From NCBI GenBank assembly GCA_000435475.1, contig FR896049.1:1-41835 (forward strand): DNA of 41,835 bases, written 5' to 3'. This stretch comes from Cryptobacterium sp. CAG:338 (GTDB lineage Bacteria > Actinomycetota > Coriobacteriia > Coriobacteriales > Eggerthellaceae). Positions within the stretch are counted from its first letter, which is position 1, and each line of letters opens with the position of its first letter. The position numbers and the translations under genes are program-made. A model generated the notes under the pieces. That model did no database searches. It saw only the letters and a program-made list of their open reading frames with translations, and was not told the origin of the DNA. Below, in pieces: positions 1 through 7,853 of the stretch.

Positions 1-224
1 CACAAATTTTGTCCTATATGCCACAAGTGTGTCCTGTAAGCCGTAAGTACTCTCAACCAAAACTTAGAAGTTATAAGGGTTATAGCGACATTTGGGACTT
101 AGGACATAATTCCGTATAACCCAGCTATAAGGTGTCTTGATTAGAGTGTCTTATTAATCCCATTCTGAAAATATTGTTTCAAAATCAGTAATCTATAAGG
201 TATTTGATATATAAATATCCATGA

Positions 225-240
225 GAGTTATAAATAACTC
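225..240. promoter_or_regulatory. Perfect 16-bp palindrome, candidate operator
   Basis: GAGTTAT-AA-ATAACTC has 7-bp arms around a 2-bp centre. It is flanked by a wider inverted pair, CCATGA (219-224) and TCATGG (251-256). It lies about 140 bp upstream of the MFS start and contains T-N11-A spacings as found in LysR-type binding sites, although AT-rich DNA often does. The binding protein is unknown. Confidence 0.4.
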
Positions 241-323
241 GCTAATACATTCATGGCATTTATTGGATTTATAAATTCCATTTTTATAACATGTTCATTT
301 GGAAATAGAGATTCCGTGAGTTT

Positions 324-352
324 TTGGAGAGGGTCGTGGAATTTCTTATAGT
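324..352 (+). promoter_or_regulatory. Candidate promoter of the MFS gene
   Basis: TTGGAG (324-329) and TATAGT (347-352) are separated by 17 bp. This would start transcription near 359, just ahead of the Shine-Dalgarno stretch at 368-380. The -35 box is weak, so this is only the best placed of three candidates upstream of the gene. Confidence 0.35.
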
Positions 353-381
353 GCTAATCATTTTTTTGAGGAAAGGGGAGA

Positions 382-1695
382 ATGATGAGTGCAGCAAAAC
401 AGGCTACGAAGTACTTGTTTGCTATCGCCACCGTATATATGTGTTATTTAACACATGGCGTTCAGGCAATTATCTTCAGCCAAAACCAAGTAAATTTCTA
501 TACTCAATGGGGATTTACTGACGCAGCTGCAGGTGCTGCCGCGGTATCAATGGCAATTACCTGGACCGGCGTTGGTAAATTTGTCAGTGTTTGGATTGGT
601 GGCGAGATCTCTGACCGCATTGGCCGTAAGATTATGGCAGTGGGCGGCGGTATTCTCTACATCATTTCGTTTGTAATTATGCTGACCACGACGGATGCAA
701 CTATCGCGTGCATTGCAGGCTTCCTCTCTGGTGTTGCAACGTCAGGTTTCTGGGATGGCTCACTTTATCCTGCGGTAGCAGAGGCAAATCCGAAATATTC
801 TGCTTCTACTACTATTGGTATCAAGGCTGTTATTTCCTTGTCCGGTATTGTGTATCCTCTCTTGGCAGCTATGAACTCCGGCGATTCTTGGCACATCAAC
901 ATTTGGATTCCAATTGTTATGTCCATTATTGCAACGGTAATGGCAATCTTTACGCCCTTTATTTATGACGACGAGCGTAAGATGTCCGCTGGTGATTCTG
1001 ACAATTCTGCTGCAAAGAATAAGGCAGAAGCTGAAATTCAGGCAGCTAAGGACGCAATGATCGAGCAGCCCAATGCTCTTATTCAGTTCGTTACGCTGTT
1101 CTTTGGTTTCACCATCATGTTCGTAATGTATGGTGCTCAGCAGTACACCAAGCAATTTGGTATTACGAACCTTGGTCTTGATCCTGTAGCAGCTGCAGGC
1201 TTGACCTCAATTTACACTGCTGGTTCTATTATTGCTGTTCTGTTCTGGGCTTGGATTATGGGTAAACTTCGCTGGTCGCCACTGAAGGTTATCCTGTTTG
1301 ATTCCATCCTCGGTGCTGCAGCGCTTGCGTTGGTAATTATTGCTTTGCCACTTGGTCTTGGTGCTGGTGTGGTATACGTTGCTATCGCAGTTCTGGGCTT
1401 CTCCGCTGCAGGCGGCATGCTTCAGACGGGTGTTTCCTTGCGCCAGATGATGTGCCCTGGTCCTCGCGGCCGCAACGTAGGTATGTATTACACCTTCATG
1501 GGCTTCGCTTCTGTATTCCTGCCCTTCATCGTTGGTAGCATGACTACAGCAGTTGGCGAAGCAAGCGCTGTCTGGATCATGATGATTCTCCTGCTTGCAG
1601 TAAGCTGCATTGAAATCTTGATGTCTATTGTTGCAATGGCAGCATTTAAGCGTCAGTTCGGCTACAGCGCAATGGAAAAGCTTCGTGAGGAATAA
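382..1695 (+). CDS. Major facilitator superfamily transporter
   Basis: A 437-residue polytopic membrane protein of the usual 12-helix MFS size, moving a small solute across the cytoplasmic membrane by a secondary-transport mechanism. The loop after helix 2 carries the MFS motif A (GGEISDRIGRK, about residues 73-83), and a hydrophilic central loop (about 195-230) separates the two six-helix halves. The substrate cannot be read from the sequence. The start at 382 follows a purine-rich ribosome-binding site (GAGGAAAGGGGAG, 368-380); a second ATG directly follows it. A strong terminator ends the transcript and a LysR regulator gene lies just beyond, so control by that regulator is plausible but inferred. 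Confidence 0.9.
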   Translation: MMSAAKQATKYLFAIATVYMCYLTHGVQAIIFSQNQVNFYTQWGFTDAAAGAAAVSMAITWTGVGKFVSVWIGGEISDRIGRKIMAVGGGILYIISFVIMLTTTDATIACIAGFLSGVATSGFWDGSLYPAVAEANPKYSASTTIGIKAVISLSGIVYPLLAAMNSGDSWHINIWIPIVMSIIATVMAIFTPFIYDDERKMSAGDSDNSAAKNKAEAEIQAAKDAMIEQPNALIQFVTLFFGFTIMFVMYGAQQYTKQFGITNLGLDPVAAAGLTSIYTAGSIIAVLFWAWIMGKLRWSPLKVILFDSILGAAALALVIIALPLGLGAGVVYVAIAVLGFSAAGGMLQTGVSLRQMMCPGPRGRNVGMYYTFMGFASVFLPFIVGSMTTAVGEASAVWIMMILLLAVSCIEILMSIVAMAAFKRQFGYSAMEKLREE

Positions 1696-1793
1696 ACTGA
1701 TTAAAGTTTGCTCTTATAAGACGACCATACTGAAGGATAAAGTTTTGGTTAGGTGAGCTCTTATACTACGAAGTAGATCTTGCAAGCAAGATA

Positions 1794-1827
1794 AAGAGAC
1801 CTCGGTTTTCCGGGGTCTCTTATTTTT
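1794..1827 (+). terminator. Rho-independent terminator after the MFS gene
   Basis: The 12-bp stem AAGAGACCTCGG / CCGGGGTCTCTT (one T-G pair) with a TTTT loop is followed by TATTTTT. It separates the transporter from the LysR gene, which therefore needs its own promoter. Confidence 0.9.
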
Positions 1828-1916
1828 AATTGGGCACTTTCTTATGAATTGCGAACAATCTATCGGTATTACGTTATAATTTCTGTGTATTAATTCATTC
1901 CAGAGGTGTACAAGGC

Positions 1917-2846
1917 ATGAATCTATCTCAGCTGTATTATTTCCGAAAATTAGCAGAGCTGCAGCATTACACGCGCGCTGCTAAAGAGCTTTTCATCACT
2001 CAGCCTACTTTGTCAGGTTCAATTTCTTCCTTAGAGCAAGAGCTAGGGGTTTCGTTGTTTCAGAAAGCAGGACGAAATGTTGAACTTACGAAGTATGGCT
2101 CAGAATTTCTTGGTTACGTTAATGCTTCCTTAGAACAGCTAGATAAAGGCATCGCCATCATGAAGGGTTACTCGGGCGAGGGAGATGGCGGTACTATAGA
2201 TATTGGATGTATCGTTACCCTCCAATCAGATTACTTGCCTCGTTTGTTGAAGCTCTATTCTTCCACCAATGACCATGAGACGGTATTTGATATTAATCAA
2301 AGGCCTTCTCAAGAACTGATTGCAGGCATACTTGAAGGCAAGCACGATGTGGCATTCTGCGCGTGTGATGGATCTGAATCGGGCATTCAGAAAATTCCCG
2401 TAGCGGAACAGCTTTTGGTCGTGTCAATGAATCCTGATTCTCCGTTGGCGGCAAAACCTTTTTTGACTCCCGAGGATCTCATTGGACAATCTATTATCTC
2501 TTATCGCGAGGAAGTGCCTCTTGGAAGTTCAGTCAAGCGTTTACTTGATAGTTATGGGGTGGAAAAGGTTCGCTATTCGTATGAGGATGAATCAATTCTT
2601 GCTGGTTTGGCAGCAACGGGTTCGGACTATGCGGTAATGCTCGATACCTTCTTCCCGCATACGGTAGATGATATTGTCATTAAACCTCTCTACAACAATG
2701 CTGAAGAGCAGCGCAGATTCTCGCATATGGTTTATCTGATTTATAGCGAAAAGAATTATCGTCCGTATTGCGTCGATCATTTTATTGACTTTATTCGCGA
2801 GCATAAGTTGGATCTTTCGAACGCGAATCATATTTATATTGATTAA
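1917..2846 (+). CDS. LysR-type transcriptional regulator
   Basis: A 309-residue protein of typical LysR length. The N-terminal winged helix-turn-helix (about residues 1-60) has the family pattern LYYFRKLAE, RAAKELFITQPTLS and LEQELG, with LFQKAGR in the wing. The remainder (about 90-300) is a LysR substrate-binding domain that should sense a small effector. The start at 1917 follows AGAGGTG at 1902-1908, and a TATAAT box at 1875-1880 gives a short leader, though no good -35 is visible. Unlike the textbook divergent arrangement, it lies downstream of its likely target, the MFS transporter, in the same direction. Target and effector are unknown. Confidence 0.9.
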   Translation: MNLSQLYYFRKLAELQHYTRAAKELFITQPTLSGSISSLEQELGVSLFQKAGRNVELTKYGSEFLGYVNASLEQLDKGIAIMKGYSGEGDGGTIDIGCIVTLQSDYLPRLLKLYSSTNDHETVFDINQRPSQELIAGILEGKHDVAFCACDGSESGIQKIPVAEQLLVVSMNPDSPLAAKPFLTPEDLIGQSIISYREEVPLGSSVKRLLDSYGVEKVRYSYEDESILAGLAATGSDYAVMLDTFFPHTVDDIVIKPLYNNAEEQRRFSHMVYLIYSEKNYRPYCVDHFIDFIREHKLDLSNANHIYID

Positions 2847-2888
2847 ACGAGCAATAAGATATCGACTAACCCTGTACCAACATAAGGT

Positions 2889-2897
2889 TGCTATAAT
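2889..2897 (+). promoter_or_regulatory. Extended -10 promoter, leaderless start of the ABC-F gene
   Basis: TGCTATAAT is an exact extended -10 element (TG at 2889-2890, TATAAT at 2892-2897). Only 8 nt separate it from the ATG at 2906, so transcription should begin at or within a couple of bases of the start codon. No Shine-Dalgarno sequence precedes the ATG and no good -35 is seen, as expected for an extended -10 promoter. Confidence 0.6.
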
Positions 2898-2905
2898 TAG
2901 TCGTT

Positions 2906-5038
2906 ATGATTTTGCAACTAGAACATATTACTAAATCGTTTGGGTCTCGAACGCTGTTTACCGATGTTACTTTCAAGTTGGAAGAGCACGATCGACTTGC
3001 GTTGGTAGGCCCTAATGGAGCAGGAAAAACAACCCTTCTTAATATCATTACCGGCCAAGAGGATGCCGATACGGGACGAGTGCTTTTTGCAAAAGGTGCT
3101 AAGGTTGGTTACTTGGAGCAGGAAGCTATCGAAATGGGTGATAACCCCATTTTTGAAGAAGTGCTTTCTGCTCAGCATGAAATTATGCGTCAAGAACAAA
3201 AGGTGCGTAGTTTAGAGCTTTCACTTGGAGAAAATCCGACAGAACAGCAACTTTCCGCCTACGGAAAGGCTCGAGATATCTATGAGTCTATGGGTGGCTA
3301 TGAATTGGAGTCTCGCGTACGTGCGGTGCTGTTTGGTTTAGGATTTGGCGAAGACGATATGGAGCGTTCAACCACCGACTTTTCGGGTGGATGGCAAATG
3401 CGTATTGCTCTTGCGAAGCTTTTGACGCGAAATCCTGAAGTTTTATTACTTGACGAACCAACCAATCATCTTGACTTAGAAAGTGTGCGCTGGCTTGAAG
3501 GCTTTTTACGCAGTTATTCGGGTAGCGTTATCGTGGTAAGTCACGACCGTGCTTTTTTGGACAATATGGTTGATCGGGTAGCTGAAATTGATCTTGGTCA
3601 TGTTCAGCTCTATAAAGGAAACTATTCCGCCTATCTTCGTCAGCGCGAAGAGCGTATAGAGAAGCTTAAAGAACAAGCGGCTAAGCAGGCTGAGGAGATT
3701 GCTCATATGCAAGCCTTTATTGACCGCTTTCGCTATAAGCCCACAAAGGCGAAACAGGTCCAGGATCGTGTGCGCAAGTTGGAAAAAATGGAACGTATTC
3801 AGGTACCACCTGAGAAAAAAAGCGTTCATTTTAACTTCCAGCAACCACCTCGCACGGGAGATCTTGTTGTTGAGGTAAAAGACCTTCATAAATCTTTTGG
3901 AGAAAAAGTAATCTATGATGGCTTGGATTTGTCGTTATATCGAGGGGACAAGGTTGCGCTCGTAGGTCCAAATGGCGCAGGTAAATCTACGCTTTTGAAG
4001 ATGATAGCAGGCGTACTTGAACCTGATTCAGGACAGATTCGCTATGGTACCCATGTGAGCAAAACTTATTTTGCCCAACATCAGTTAGAGGAATTACATC
4101 CTGGCAATACAGTATTTGAAGAGTTAGATAATGCAGCTCCTGGTTGGAGTATTTCCCAAGTGCGAACATTGCTTGGATCATTTTTGTTCCAAAATGATGA
4201 TGTGGACAAAAAAGTTTCGGTACTATCAGGTGGAGAGAAATGTCGTCTTGCTCTCGCAAAGATGCTGGTGGCACCAAAACCGCTGCTTTGCCTAGACGAG
4301 CCAACAAATCATTTAGATATTGCGAGTGCTGATATCCTTGAACAGGCCCTACAGCAGTTTGAGGGTACTATTTTGCTTATTACGCACGATCGTCATCTTA
4401 TTCGTTCAGTAGCGAATCGCATCATAGAGATAAAACCAGGAAAAGTTACTTCATTTGCAGGAGATTACGATTACTATCTCTATAAAACTGAACTTGAAGA
4501 GCAGGATTCGTATGAATCTATCCAGATAAGTAAAGGTAAAAGTGCTACTAGTGGTATCAAGATGGCTCCTGCTCAGGCGCCTTCAAGTTCGTTTGTTAAA
4601 AGCTCACAGCAAACAAAGGGCGAAGGAGCTAACCATGCAAAGGGGCCTTCTTCGCGTGATTTTGTTGGTGTGCCAACATCAGGCAAGCCTGGTGCTGATA
4701 CGGATAGCCTCACGGTACCGCGGGGTTCAGCGCCAAAATCAAAAGAGCAAAAACGTCTTGAAGCAGAAGCCCGAAATCGTGCTTATGCAGCTTTAAAAAA
4801 TCAGCGTAAGCGAGTAAAAGAACTTGACTCGATGATTGAGCAAGAATCTGCTCGGATGGAAGAGATCTTAGCTCTTTTAGCTGATCCAGATTTCTACATG
4901 AACGAAGACGCTTCGAGCGATGTTATTGCTGAACACGCGCAATTAAAGGCATCGCTTGCTGCCCATGAAGAGGAATGGATTATGCTTTCTGAGGAAATAG
5001 AGGAAGAGATGAGAAAAAGCAAGGAGGCTTTATCATGA
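2906..5038 (+). CDS. ABC-F family ATPase (Uup/YheS-like)
   Basis: A 710-residue soluble protein with two ABC cassettes and no membrane segments, the ABC-F layout. These proteins act on the ribosome, in translation or antibiotic protection. Cassette 1 has Walker A GPNGAGKT (about 35-42), signature FSGGW (about 160) and DEPTNHLD; cassette 2 has GPNGAGKS (about 353), LSGGEKC and DEPTNHLD. The linker (about 240-315) has the KxxxVQDRVRKLEKM pattern of the ribosomal P-site tether. A Ser/Gly/Pro/Lys-rich stretch (about 550-615) leads to a charged C-terminal coiled coil (about 615-708), as in Uup. Its stop overlaps trmL by 4 bp. Resistance versus housekeeping role cannot be decided; the context favours housekeeping. 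Confidence 0.92.
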   Translation: MILQLEHITKSFGSRTLFTDVTFKLEEHDRLALVGPNGAGKTTLLNIITGQEDADTGRVLFAKGAKVGYLEQEAIEMGDNPIFEEVLSAQHEIMRQEQKVRSLELSLGENPTEQQLSAYGKARDIYESMGGYELESRVRAVLFGLGFGEDDMERSTTDFSGGWQMRIALAKLLTRNPEVLLLDEPTNHLDLESVRWLEGFLRSYSGSVIVVSHDRAFLDNMVDRVAEIDLGHVQLYKGNYSAYLRQREERIEKLKEQAAKQAEEIAHMQAFIDRFRYKPTKAKQVQDRVRKLEKMERIQVPPEKKSVHFNFQQPPRTGDLVVEVKDLHKSFGEKVIYDGLDLSLYRGDKVALVGPNGAGKSTLLKMIAGVLEPDSGQIRYGTHVSKTYFAQHQLEELHPGNTVFEELDNAAPGWSISQVRTLLGSFLFQNDDVDKKVSVLSGGEKCRLALAKMLVAPKPLLCLDEPTNHLDIASADILEQALQQFEGTILLITHDRHLIRSVANRIIEIKPGKVTSFAGDYDYYLYKTELEEQDSYESIQISKGKSATSGIKMAPAQAPSSSFVKSSQQTKGEGANHAKGPSSRDFVGVPTSGKPGADTDSLTVPRGSAPKSKEQKRLEAEARNRAYAALKNQRKRVKELDSMIEQESARMEEILALLADPDFYMNEDASSDVIAEHAQLKASLAAHEEEWIMLSEEIEEEMRKSKEALS

Positions 5039-5520
5039 GCCTAGATTTACATGTAGTGCTTTTTGAACCTGAAATTCCTCAGAATACGGGCAATATAGCA
5101 CGAACTTGTGCCTGTACGGGGGCAACCCTTCATCTCGTTGAGCCAATGGGTTTTCGCGCTACGCAGAGAAACATGAAACGAGCGGGGCTTGATTATTGGG
5201 ATAAGGTTACGATTGTTCGCCACGCGAGCGTACAGCAATTTTTAGAAGAATATGCCGGCAAGCAGATGTTTTTCTTTACGGGTAAGGCGCATTCTTCATA
5301 TTGCGAGCGCGTGTACGAAGGGGAAGTCTATCTTATTTTTGGGCGAGAGAGCCGCGGTATAGACGATGAGGTTTTGCAGGCTCATGCCGATGAATGCGTG
5401 CGCATTCCCATGCGACCAGGACTTCGTTCGCTGAATTTATCCAATGCTTGTGCCTTAGGGGTATACGAAGCGTTGAGGCAAAACAATTTTGAAGGTCTCG
5501 ATGAAGAGGGACGTGTATAA
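5035..5520 (+). CDS. trmL: tRNA (cytidine(34)-2'-O)-methyltransferase TrmL (SPOUT)
   Basis: A 161-residue SPOUT-class methyltransferase of standard TrmL length. TrmL 2'-O-methylates the wobble base of some leucine tRNAs using S-adenosylmethionine. Family hallmarks are visible: FEPEIPQNTGNIART near the N terminus, LVEPMGF, the LIFGRESRGI loop and the C-terminal knot segment IPMRPGLRSLNLSNA. The ATG overlaps the ABC-F stop by four bases (ATGA), so the two are probably translationally coupled, and an AAGGAGG ribosome-binding site lies inside the end of the upstream gene. Only 2 bp separate it from scpA. Confidence 0.93.
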   Translation: MSLDLHVVLFEPEIPQNTGNIARTCACTGATLHLVEPMGFRATQRNMKRAGLDYWDKVTIVRHASVQQFLEEYAGKQMFFFTGKAHSSYCERVYEGEVYLIFGRESRGIDDEVLQAHADECVRIPMRPGLRSLNLSNACALGVYEALRQNNFEGLDEEGRV

Positions 5521-5522
5521 GA

Positions 5523-6320
5523 ATGTCTTATCGCGTTCGCATCGAAAGTTTTGAGGGGCCTTTCGATCTGCTACTTTATTTAGTCAGTCGACAAAAAGTC
5601 AGCATTGGTTCTATTTCCTTGTCGGAGATTACCGATCAATATCTTTCTGAAGTGCAGCGTATGAGAAACGTTGACCTTGATGTTGCAAGCGATTTTCTGC
5701 TGGTGGCCTCCACTCTCCTTGAGATCAAGGCGGCAAGTCTTATACCTCATGAGGAATCAGAAAAACTCGACGAAGAGTTTGATGAGATTTCACCTGATGA
5801 AATGCGTGATGCGCTTGTTGATCATCTTCTGGAATACAAGAAATTTAAAAATGCTGCTACTGCGCTTCAAGCACGTTTTGAAGCGGAAGAGCGGATGCAT
5901 GCTCGACCTTTTGGGCCTGATCGTTCGTTTTTAACGCTCGTTCCTGATTATTTAGCAGGAGTGAAAATCGAAAAGCTCGGACAACTTTGTGCTGCTTGTA
6001 TCGCTAGACGTGATGTTTTTCTTCTTGAATCGGAACATATTGCTGCGCGAGTTATTCCGGTGGAAACTCAAGTGCGGCTTGTTTATGATCGGGTTTGTGA
6101 AAAGAAGCAGGTTCATTTTTCTGATTTTGTTACCAATCAGGATGATCCTCATCTTATCGTGGTTACCTTTTTGGCGATATTGGAATTGTTTAAGCGCAAT
6201 ATGGTATCTCTCAGCCAAGATGAATTATTTGGTGATATTGCAATTTGCGTCGAGGAAGGCGCAAACCGACAAATACTTGAGGGAGATACTGAATTCGATT
6301 CAGTGATAGAGGACGCATAA
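5523..6320 (+). CDS. scpA: Segregation and condensation protein A
   Basis: A 265-residue kleisin that bridges the SMC heads and, with ScpB, forms the bacterial condensin that compacts and segregates chromosomes. The N terminus has the diagnostic FEGPFDLLLYLVSRQKVSI, followed by ITDQYLSEV and LLVASTLLEIKAASLIP (about residues 58-75), the helix that contacts the SMC neck. The C-terminal winged helix (about 190-240) includes FLAILELFKRN. The start follows AGAGGGA in the end of trmL. Its stop overlaps the scpB start (TAATG), the usual scpA-scpB arrangement. Confidence 0.95.
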   Translation: MSYRVRIESFEGPFDLLLYLVSRQKVSIGSISLSEITDQYLSEVQRMRNVDLDVASDFLLVASTLLEIKAASLIPHEESEKLDEEFDEISPDEMRDALVDHLLEYKKFKNAATALQARFEAEERMHARPFGPDRSFLTLVPDYLAGVKIEKLGQLCAACIARRDVFLLESEHIAARVIPVETQVRLVYDRVCEKKQVHFSDFVTNQDDPHLIVVTFLAILELFKRNMVSLSQDELFGDIAICVEEGANRQILEGDTEFDSVIEDA

Positions 6321-7069
6321 TGCTAGATTCAGAAAAATCATGGTTAGCGGGCGCTCTGGAAGCGATGCTGTTTGTTACCGATGAACCGGTTACTGTTTTG
6401 ACATTTGCTGACATGCTGGAGGCAGAGCCAGCAATCATTCAGGAAACGCTTGAGGAGCTTCAGCGGTCACTCGAGCATGACGAGCGTGGTATTCAATTGC
6501 GAGAGGTGGCGGGTGGTTGGCGGTTGTATTCGCATCCTCGATACCACGAGCTCATAGAAAAGTATGTTTTGTCGTGGGATACACGAAGGCTTTCTCGAGC
6601 TGCATTAGAGACGCTTGCGGTGGTGGCGTATTGTCAGCCTATAACGCGCAATGGGGTTGCTTCGGTTCGAGGAGTAAGTTCTGATAGCTCAATCAATTCT
6701 TTGGTAGAGAAGGGGCTTTTGCGAGAAGCAGGAACACAAGATGCTCCAGGAAATCCAGTGCTTTACGCAACCACTACTACCTTTCTTGAAAAATTTGGCT
6801 TACGCTCGGTTGCTGATTTGCCGCCTCTTGAGTCATTTGCTCCTGATGAAGAAACTCGTGCCTTTATCGCTGAGCGATTAAATATTGTTCGCCCAGAAGA
6901 TGAGACCTATTCTCTCGATACAGAAACTGAGAAGAAGGTTGAAGATTTAGCTCGTGCAGAATCTATGCAAGAGGCAATGCAGACCATGCTCAGCGATGCG
7001 CTTGCTGCAGGGATGGGCGCAGTTGAAAAAATCAATTTCGATGAATTGGTATTCGATGAAGATGACTAA
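6320..7069 (+). CDS. scpB: Segregation and condensation protein B
   Basis: A 249-residue partner of ScpA, built of two winged-helix domains and acting as a dimer on the kleisin. Visible family features are ALEAMLFVTDEPV at the N terminus, GGWRLYSHPRYHELIEKYV, and RLSRAALETLAVVAYCQPITR with the VRGVSSDS motif (about 90-120). It is somewhat longer than many ScpB proteins because of an acidic tail (about 195-249, EE/ED-rich). It begins in the scpA stop codon and runs 8 bp into the next gene, so scpA, scpB and rluB look like one translationally coupled unit. Confidence 0.95.
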   Translation: MLDSEKSWLAGALEAMLFVTDEPVTVLTFADMLEAEPAIIQETLEELQRSLEHDERGIQLREVAGGWRLYSHPRYHELIEKYVLSWDTRRLSRAALETLAVVAYCQPITRNGVASVRGVSSDSSINSLVEKGLLREAGTQDAPGNPVLYATTTTFLEKFGLRSVADLPPLESFAPDEETRAFIAERLNIVRPEDETYSLDTETEKKVEDLARAESMQEAMQTMLSDALAAGMGAVEKINFDELVFDEDD

Positions 7070-7793
7070 TGAGCCTATGCGATTGCAAAAGTTTCTTGCT
7101 CGAGGAGGCGTTGCGAGCAGGAGAACGAGCGAGAAGCTTATTCTAGAGGGTCGCGTATCAGTGAATGGCCAGGTGGTTGCGGAACTGGGAACAAGAGTGG
7201 ATCCTTGTACTGACGAAGTAAAAGTTGATGGTAAGCTTGTGGCGCTCGGGGGAGATTCGGTAGTTCTTATGCTTCACAAACCAGCAGGCTACCTAACTTC
7301 TATGAAGGATGATCGGGGAAGGCCTTGTGTTGCACAGCTTGTTCCCTGCAAGACGTATCCAGGGTTGTTTCCCATTGGCAGACTCGATTTTGATACGACG
7401 GGACTTTTGCTTTTTACTACTGATGGTGAACTGGGAAACGCTTTACTTCATCCTTCGTTTCATGTGGATAAGGAATATCGCGTAATGGTTAAGGGGGTTC
7501 CTTCTGAGGCTGCTCTTAATGCTTTAAGAGAGGGTGTACTTTTAGAAGATGGCCTTACTGCTCCAGCCCGTGTTTCAATTGTGAAACAACTTAAGGGCTC
7601 TACGGTGTTAACAATTACCATTCACGAAGGAAAAAAACGGCAAATTAAGCGAATGTGTGAAGCGGTGGGATATCCTGTTGTTCGGCTCCATCGAGAAAAG
7701 TTTGGCCCGATTGATCTTGGTGATCTCTCTGAGGGAGCTTATCGATTACTTCTCGATGAAGAGGTAACACAGCTGCGGGCTTCGATCGGTTAG
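7062..7793 (+). CDS. rluB: RluB/RsuA-family pseudouridine synthase
   Basis: About 243 residues. An N-terminal S4 RNA-binding domain (MRLQKFLARGGVASRR... EGRVSVNG) precedes the RsuA/RluB catalytic domain, with GRLDFDTTGLLLFTTDG around the catalytic aspartate (about residues 105-121) and the late motif HEGKKRQIKRM. Members isomerise uridine in rRNA; RluB acts on helix 89 of 23S rRNA. The reading frame is open far into scpB, but the start is placed at 7062 because the S4 domain begins there; ATG 7077 is the alternative, and neither has a strong ribosome-binding site. The gene overlaps scpB by 8 bp. Next to scpAB it is usually the 23S-type enzyme. Confidence 0.9.
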   Translation: MTNEPMRLQKFLARGGVASRRTSEKLILEGRVSVNGQVVAELGTRVDPCTDEVKVDGKLVALGGDSVVLMLHKPAGYLTSMKDDRGRPCVAQLVPCKTYPGLFPIGRLDFDTTGLLLFTTDGELGNALLHPSFHVDKEYRVMVKGVPSEAALNALREGVLLEDGLTAPARVSIVKQLKGSTVLTITIHEGKKRQIKRMCEAVGYPVVRLHREKFGPIDLGDLSEGAYRLLLDEEVTQLRASIG

Positions 7794-7853
7794 CAATGGT
7801 ACACTTTTGCGTGAATAGAGATAAATAGAGACAAGGAGAAGGAATCATCTATC

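Larger units (their letters stand above)
1..381. other. AT-rich non-coding control region upstream of the MFS gene
   Basis: No convincing gene lies here. Two degenerate direct repeats sit at 1-21 and 22-41 (shared core TGTCCT followed by TA). An 8-bp inverted repeat pairs GGGTTATA (77-84) with TATAACCC (115-122). GTGTCTT occurs at 132-138 and 146-152. A perfect palindrome is at 225-240, and TATAAAT recurs at 210-216, 229-235 and 270-276, each inside a partial dyad. Three promoter-like pairs can be drawn: TTGGGA/TATAAC (92-97/115-120), TTGGAT/TATAAC (263-268/285-290) and TTGGAG/TATAGT (324-329/347-352). The dyads suggest operator DNA, perhaps for the LysR regulator encoded after the transporter; that link is inference. 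Confidence 0.55.

Noticed and set aside
4708..4725. T-box-like core (GGTACCGCGG)
   Set aside because: It lies inside the ABC-F coding sequence in the linker region, with no specifier stem or terminator; a chance resemblance.
6954..7061. Upstream extension of RluB into scpB
   Set aside because: The extra 36 residues overlap conserved-frame scpB and do not resemble the S4 domain; the start at 7062 fits the family.
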